This document shows positions 60,401 to 64,000 of a stretch of 64,000 nucleotides of DNA, piece by piece (the stretch's first letter is position 1; every line of letters begins with the position of its first letter). Position numbers and translations under genes: made by a program. The notes beneath the pieces were generated by a model. That model saw nothing but the letters and a program-made list of their open reading frames with translations. It did not search any database and was not told the origin of the DNA. The stretch covers positions 149,686-213,685 of the forward strand of contig CACRXP010000639.1 in the NCBI GenBank assembly GCA_902702965.1, given 5' to 3'. This DNA is from Spirometra erinaceieuropaei. Its lineage: Eukaryota > Platyhelminthes > Cestoda > Diphyllobothriidea > Diphyllobothriidae.

Positions 60401-61393
60401 ACCGTAGGTGGGTTAACTCAGGAAAAGTCAACCAAAATTCCGAAAAGCGCTTTCGTTTCGGAAAAATGAAATAAGAAGGGTTGTAAAACTGATCATTGTA
60501 CAACATAATTATAATAACATAACATAACATAATTATAATAATTCAGTTACCGCAAGATGCCGGCCTTCTAATGAACTTCTTTTGCCAGCATGCGAAAACC
60601 ATACTCTGAAAAAATGGTTACTTAAGTAGCATGCGTTTTTCCGATTGATTTTCGGTGCCTTTAAATATTAAATTATATTTCCTGGAAAACAGGCATAAAA
60701 ATACCCATGTTTTGCTCAATGGGTAGGAACTAATGTCTTTTTATAATTTTACACTCGAAGAAATGTTAGCATTCTGTTTATAAAAGTTTTATGATTGTGA
60801 GATTTTCAACAACGTAAAATGGGCGTTCATAAAACGACATGTGGTTTGCAAAGTTAACAATGGGGCTCAAATTCACCGATAAATTTTATGAACCTTGCAT
60901 GACTTCCTCTTAATACCATAGAGGAATGTATGGTTTTCTGTACACGGAAAATATACGGCTGGTATTTCGCAAACCCTGAATGCAAGTGTGACGGCAGGTC
61001 GGGGTTCAAGACTATTCAGGTATTGTAAAGGTCGTAAAAACCAAACTGTACCCTTCTTTCGAGTATACAATTAGAAACAGACGTTATTTTCTACCGAATG
61101 AGCAAAAAAGCTAGTATTTTTTATGCATTTTCTCGCAAGGTATAATTGCATTTTTAAAGGCATCAGAAAAAATTGGCAAAAATTCATACTACAGAATTCA
61201 TGCTTGCAGAATTTGGTTTGTGCATGCAGCCGGAAAGAAGTTCGTTGGAAAGGGGGCATCCTGCGGTAACTGAATTATTATACATTTATGTAGTATAATG
61301 ACTAGTTTTACAAACCTACTGGATTATTCTTTTCGAAACGAAAACGCATTTCGAAATTACGGTTGCCATTTCATGAGTTAGCCCAACTACTGT
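60401..61393. mobile_element. Foldback element FB4
   Basis: About 993 bp of the FB3 type. The left end ACCGTAGGTGGGTTAACTCA is mirrored by TGAGTTAGCCCAACTACTGT at the right. TTTCGTTTCGGAAAAATGAA (left) corresponds to TTTTCGAAACGAAAACGCAT (right). A short AACAT/ATAAC-rich tandem (60509-60540) lies in the left arm. The centre (GTGAGATTTTCAACAACG; CATAGAGGAATGTATGG) runs opposite to FB1 and FB3. Confidence 0.75.
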
Positions 61394-62231
61394 TTCTGTA
61401 TTGCATAAATATTAATGATTAATCTAGCAGATTTTCGTGTGTCACAGTCAGTTAACTGCATGAAAAATACTGATATTGCCCGTTAAAGTAAATTTCACTA
61501 AAGTCGCACACCTCTTTCTCACAGAATGAAACCATCACATTTTTTCGACCTCACTGTAGCCTAAATTCGCCTGCAAAATAGGAAAACAACTGTGGACGAT
61601 CTCTGATAATCGTGCGTGTACATGGAAATGGCACTCAACCGATTTTATTTTGCCTTCTTTGTCTCTAAGTTCTGTCATTTGCATCTATAGGCGGCGATGC
61701 CGCAACAGGACTAAAAATTAGCTTGAAAAGCTCCACATCTGTAGAAGGATTGGCTCTGAGGAATTTGTTTATTGGATGCTGTCAGCATGCATGCCCAAAG
61801 TCAGGCATGGATACCTTCGCGTCCGAACTCGGTGTTTCTGACCAGCAGATACCACAAAAAGCGTTTTCTATGGCTGGTAAAGGAGTGAGCCCACGTTTTA
61901 AAACCAAGTACTAAATGGAGCATTTGATGGTGCATTGAGCTTTTCTGCATCACTCGTCACATCAAGTGAAAGATGCTTCGGCGGATATATTCCATCAGCC
62001 TTATTGGACGAGAACGCATAGTCAGAAAGACGTGTGAACTAACTATTTCCACACGATTAGGCATCTTTAATGTAGTATACGGCTGGGCTTTCATTTAGGG
62101 GTGTTCTATTTGAAAATGCTTATTTTTAAATCCGAAAGTATAAATGAAATTGTCCGCTTCCGTTGCTGTTGGCAAAAACGCACATTAATACTGTTGGACG
62201 AGAATATGCGCATACCAGGTTCTTGTTTAAA
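61394..62231. other. No recognised feature
   Basis: A 63-codon plus frame (61723-61914) has no known product. Otherwise AT-rich. Confidence 0.4.
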
Positions 62232-62271
62232 AGAAGGCGAAGGCACGATCACTGGGACAGTAGGTTTATTT

Positions 62272-62313
62272 GCCTGAGCTTTCGAACTCTAACTAGAGTT
62301 CATCATCAGAGAC
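62272..62313 (-). ncRNA. Hammerhead ribozyme motif, P2 type (intact)
   Basis: GTCT, CTGATGA, T, stem II GAACTC/GAGTTC (six perfect pairs, extendable to eight; loop TAGTTA), GAAAGCTC, AGGC. All core bases are present. The stem III tetramer is AGCT and AATAAA follows. Stem II shares pairing but not sequence with the P1 ribozymes. Confidence 0.75.
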
Positions 62314-62390
62314 TACTCGAGTGCAGCAAATTGTGAACATTTATATCGTTCATCCTTGCGGGGGGAGGGGGAGGGGGAGTACGTCCGTGG

Positions 62391-62948
62391 CTAGGTAGGG
62401 TTTGTGCCGCCTGGTCCACGATGTTCCCCCGGCGTGGTGACGCCGTTTCTACTTCGCGACGGTGTGAGCTGCGCCACCTGGCTGCGTGGGCGGAGCGCGT
62501 GATAACACGCAGGCAAATCGATGTGTCTGTTGATGGAGTTGGTGTCCGACACCCAAGACTCCAACAGCTCTCGACCTGTCTTGTTGCCGGTTCGCGCCAA
62601 TATCCGCGTGTTGGCGAAGTCGAACTCATGCCCTTCCTCCAGCGTGTGAGTGGCTACTTGAGACAGTGGGTCGCCTCTCCGAACGGCCCGTTTTTGCTCA
62701 AGTAGTCGTGAGCTCAGACGTCGTCCTGTCTGGCCTGTGTAGTGGTAAGGACAGTTTTGGCACGGGATTCGATAGACTACGCCCGACTGTTCACCTGCGT
62801 CCAGCCGATCCTTCATTTTCATGATCCTGCTACGCATGGTGGCCGCTGGATGATGAGCGATGCCCACGCGTAACTCTGACGCGATACGTTCTGTAGCCTT
62901 GGACACATTCTTTATGTACGGTAGGGAGTGCCAAATTGCTGGATACAT
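62391..62948 (-). CDS. PLE GIY-YIG endonuclease fragment
   Basis: This uninterrupted 185-codon frame is the best-preserved nuclease in the window. Linker LPYIKNVSKATERIASELRV (residues 9-28) leads to the GIY-YIG domain: GVVYRIPC at 56-63, CQNCPYHYTGQTGRR at 63-77 (YTG stands for YIG; Cys63 and Cys66 form the CxxC typical of the PLE linker/nuclease), HEFDFANTRILARTGNKTGR at 107-126 and LLESW at 128-132 with the putative catalytic Glu130. In PLEs this nuclease is thought to nick the target for cDNA priming. The first ATG is arbitrary because an in-frame stop of flanking DNA lies two codons upstream; the true protein began with the missing RT. The C-terminal 30 residues after NRHIDLPACYHALRPR are low-complexity and Arg/Gly-rich. 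Confidence 0.8.
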   Translation of the reverse strand: MYPAIWHSLPYIKNVSKATERIASELRVGIAHHPAATMRSRIMKMKDRLDAGEQSGVVYRIPCQNCPYHYTGQTGRRLSSRLLEQKRAVRRGDPLSQVATHTLEEGHEFDFANTRILARTGNKTGRELLESWVSDTNSINRHIDLPACYHALRPRSQVAQLTPSRSRNGVTTPGEHRGPGGTNPT

Positions 62949-62950
62949 TT

Positions 62951-64000
62951 CTCATTCGACCTTCAGGCTACTTTGTCGATTACTTCGACAACATTAGTTC
63001 CATTTTGATTTTATACTTATTTCCACCTTCACTATATCATCCTCATTTCTAAACGTAATCTACTCGAAACATCCCGACGCCATTCAGGCAAGACTACAAT
63101 ATTGGTTTCGGTGATGGCACCCGTATAGAGGCGGGCAATTTTCGCCCATGAGGCAAGAATAGACTCTTGCAAGGCACATAATCAACTGCAAACAGGGTAT
63201 TATATTTTTTTAGTTTAGTAGTTTTGTTGCAAAGTGTTTGTAGCAAATTAAGACAAATGGGCAAATTAACTGAAGTCTGGAAAATTATAATTATGGTTTA
63301 TGGAAACTTTATTCATTGTTAACTAAGACTGTGGCGTTTAAACATGCACCTCAAGCGTATATAATTTCTGGAAATTAATTTTTATTTTTTTTCTATTCCA
63401 CTGAAGGATTTTATGATTAAAATATTTAAGTCTCATAACGTTCTTAAAGTCAGTTAACCTTTCGCATTCTAAAAAACTCGACGTAAAAATTGGTATATTT
63501 GAAATCTTAAAACTGACCGTTATAGAACAGGTTATTGTTTCTAGCGGTTGCTTTGCGTAAAGAAAAGATTTACAGATAATAATTGGGGAAAATGTTTAAA
63601 ATATCGCTTGCGAAATTCCGATCTTACGGTCGTTATGGGCCCTTAAGTTGTTTTTTGCATATTTTATGAACGCCTGTCATGCTGTCCATGAAGTTCCCGC
63701 TTCTGTTTAAGGAAACATCCAGAGTCAGACATTTAAACACAAATTAGCAGTGATCGTTTGAGACCCTTGAAAACATCAAGAAATGCGAGGTTTCCGTCAA
63801 CTTATTTTTCGAGAAGGTGATTTCTGGCCGTGTTGACTTGACAATTCTGTTCCGCGTCTCCAGTTGATCCTTTTCGACGATAACAACGTCGCCTGCATAA
63901 CGTATTCATAAACTGGGGCTAAATGATGTTTGGGTCGTATCCTCTAATTTTTGTATCGTGACCTCAGCCAGACATAGATAGCCCCATAGGAACACCTTTC
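62951..64000. other. No recognised feature
   Basis: AT-rich sequence to the window end. No gene, RNA or repeat could be supported. Confidence 0.4.

Larger units (their letters stand above)
62232..62950 (-). mobile_element. 5'-truncated PLE (P2) insertion
   Basis: A minus-strand copy retaining the linker, endonuclease, 3' untranslated region, hammerhead motif, AATAAA and terminal tail (GATCGTGCCTTCGCC). PLE similarity stops abruptly at about 62950, inside the RT-endonuclease linker, which is a 5' truncation typical of incomplete retrotransposition. No target duplication could be settled. Two G-rich runs (62359-62379) lie in its 3' part. Confidence 0.8.

Overview
The window reads as animal nuclear DNA, most probably from a parasitic flatworm. 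That placement is inferred from the Penelope-like and CR1-like retroelement content, the AT-rich background, the lack of compact genes and the TTAGGG-type tract; a cestode fits best, but species cannot be fixed from sequence alone. I recognise no intact host gene, rRNA, genuine tRNA gene or CRISPR array. Everything identifiable is transposable-element debris in intergenic or intronic sequence.

Layout. 0-9 kb: an inverted pair of tRNA-derived SINE fragments at the edge, two foldback elements (5.55-6.54 and 7.63-8.49 kb), and between them a GC-rich solo LTR with a 4-bp target duplication. 12.7-15.8 kb: two copies of a short TIR element carrying a telomere-like tract, then a decayed Penelope-like element (PLE) of a divergent lineage. 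16-22 kb: further foldback elements. 22-31.5 kb: a PLE cluster with several 5'-truncated copies in both orientations, several ending in a 42-nt hammerhead-ribozyme motif. 31.9-32.6 kb: an inverted repeat of tRNA-headed SINE units. 38.5 kb: a PLE relic. 41.9-42.9 kb: a foldback element with a nested TIR-element fragment. 43.4-47.3 kb: a nearly full-length, mutated CR1-like non-LTR retrotransposon on the minus strand (ORF1, then endonuclease and reverse transcriptase). 48.3-50.9 kb: an inverted PLE pair, a 56-bp PLE end inserted in its RT region with a 7-bp target duplication, and a different PLE lineage downstream. 52-61.4 kb: low-copy dispersed repeats and two more foldback elements. 62.2-62.95 kb: the best-preserved PLE endonuclease fragment, with an intact ribozyme motif. 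Two assembly gaps (31093-31310 and 48316-48372) both fall inside inverted PLE pairs.

The most interesting system is the PLE family. At least two subfamilies (P1, P2) carry the same 42-nt hammerhead architecture at their 3' ends. Stem II differs in sequence but keeps pairing, stem III is reduced to a self-complementary tetramer (ACGT in P1, AGCT in P2), and an AATAAA signal follows immediately. The coding parts join a Penelope-type RT to a GIY-YIG endonuclease. The copies form recurrent head-to-head inverted pairs.
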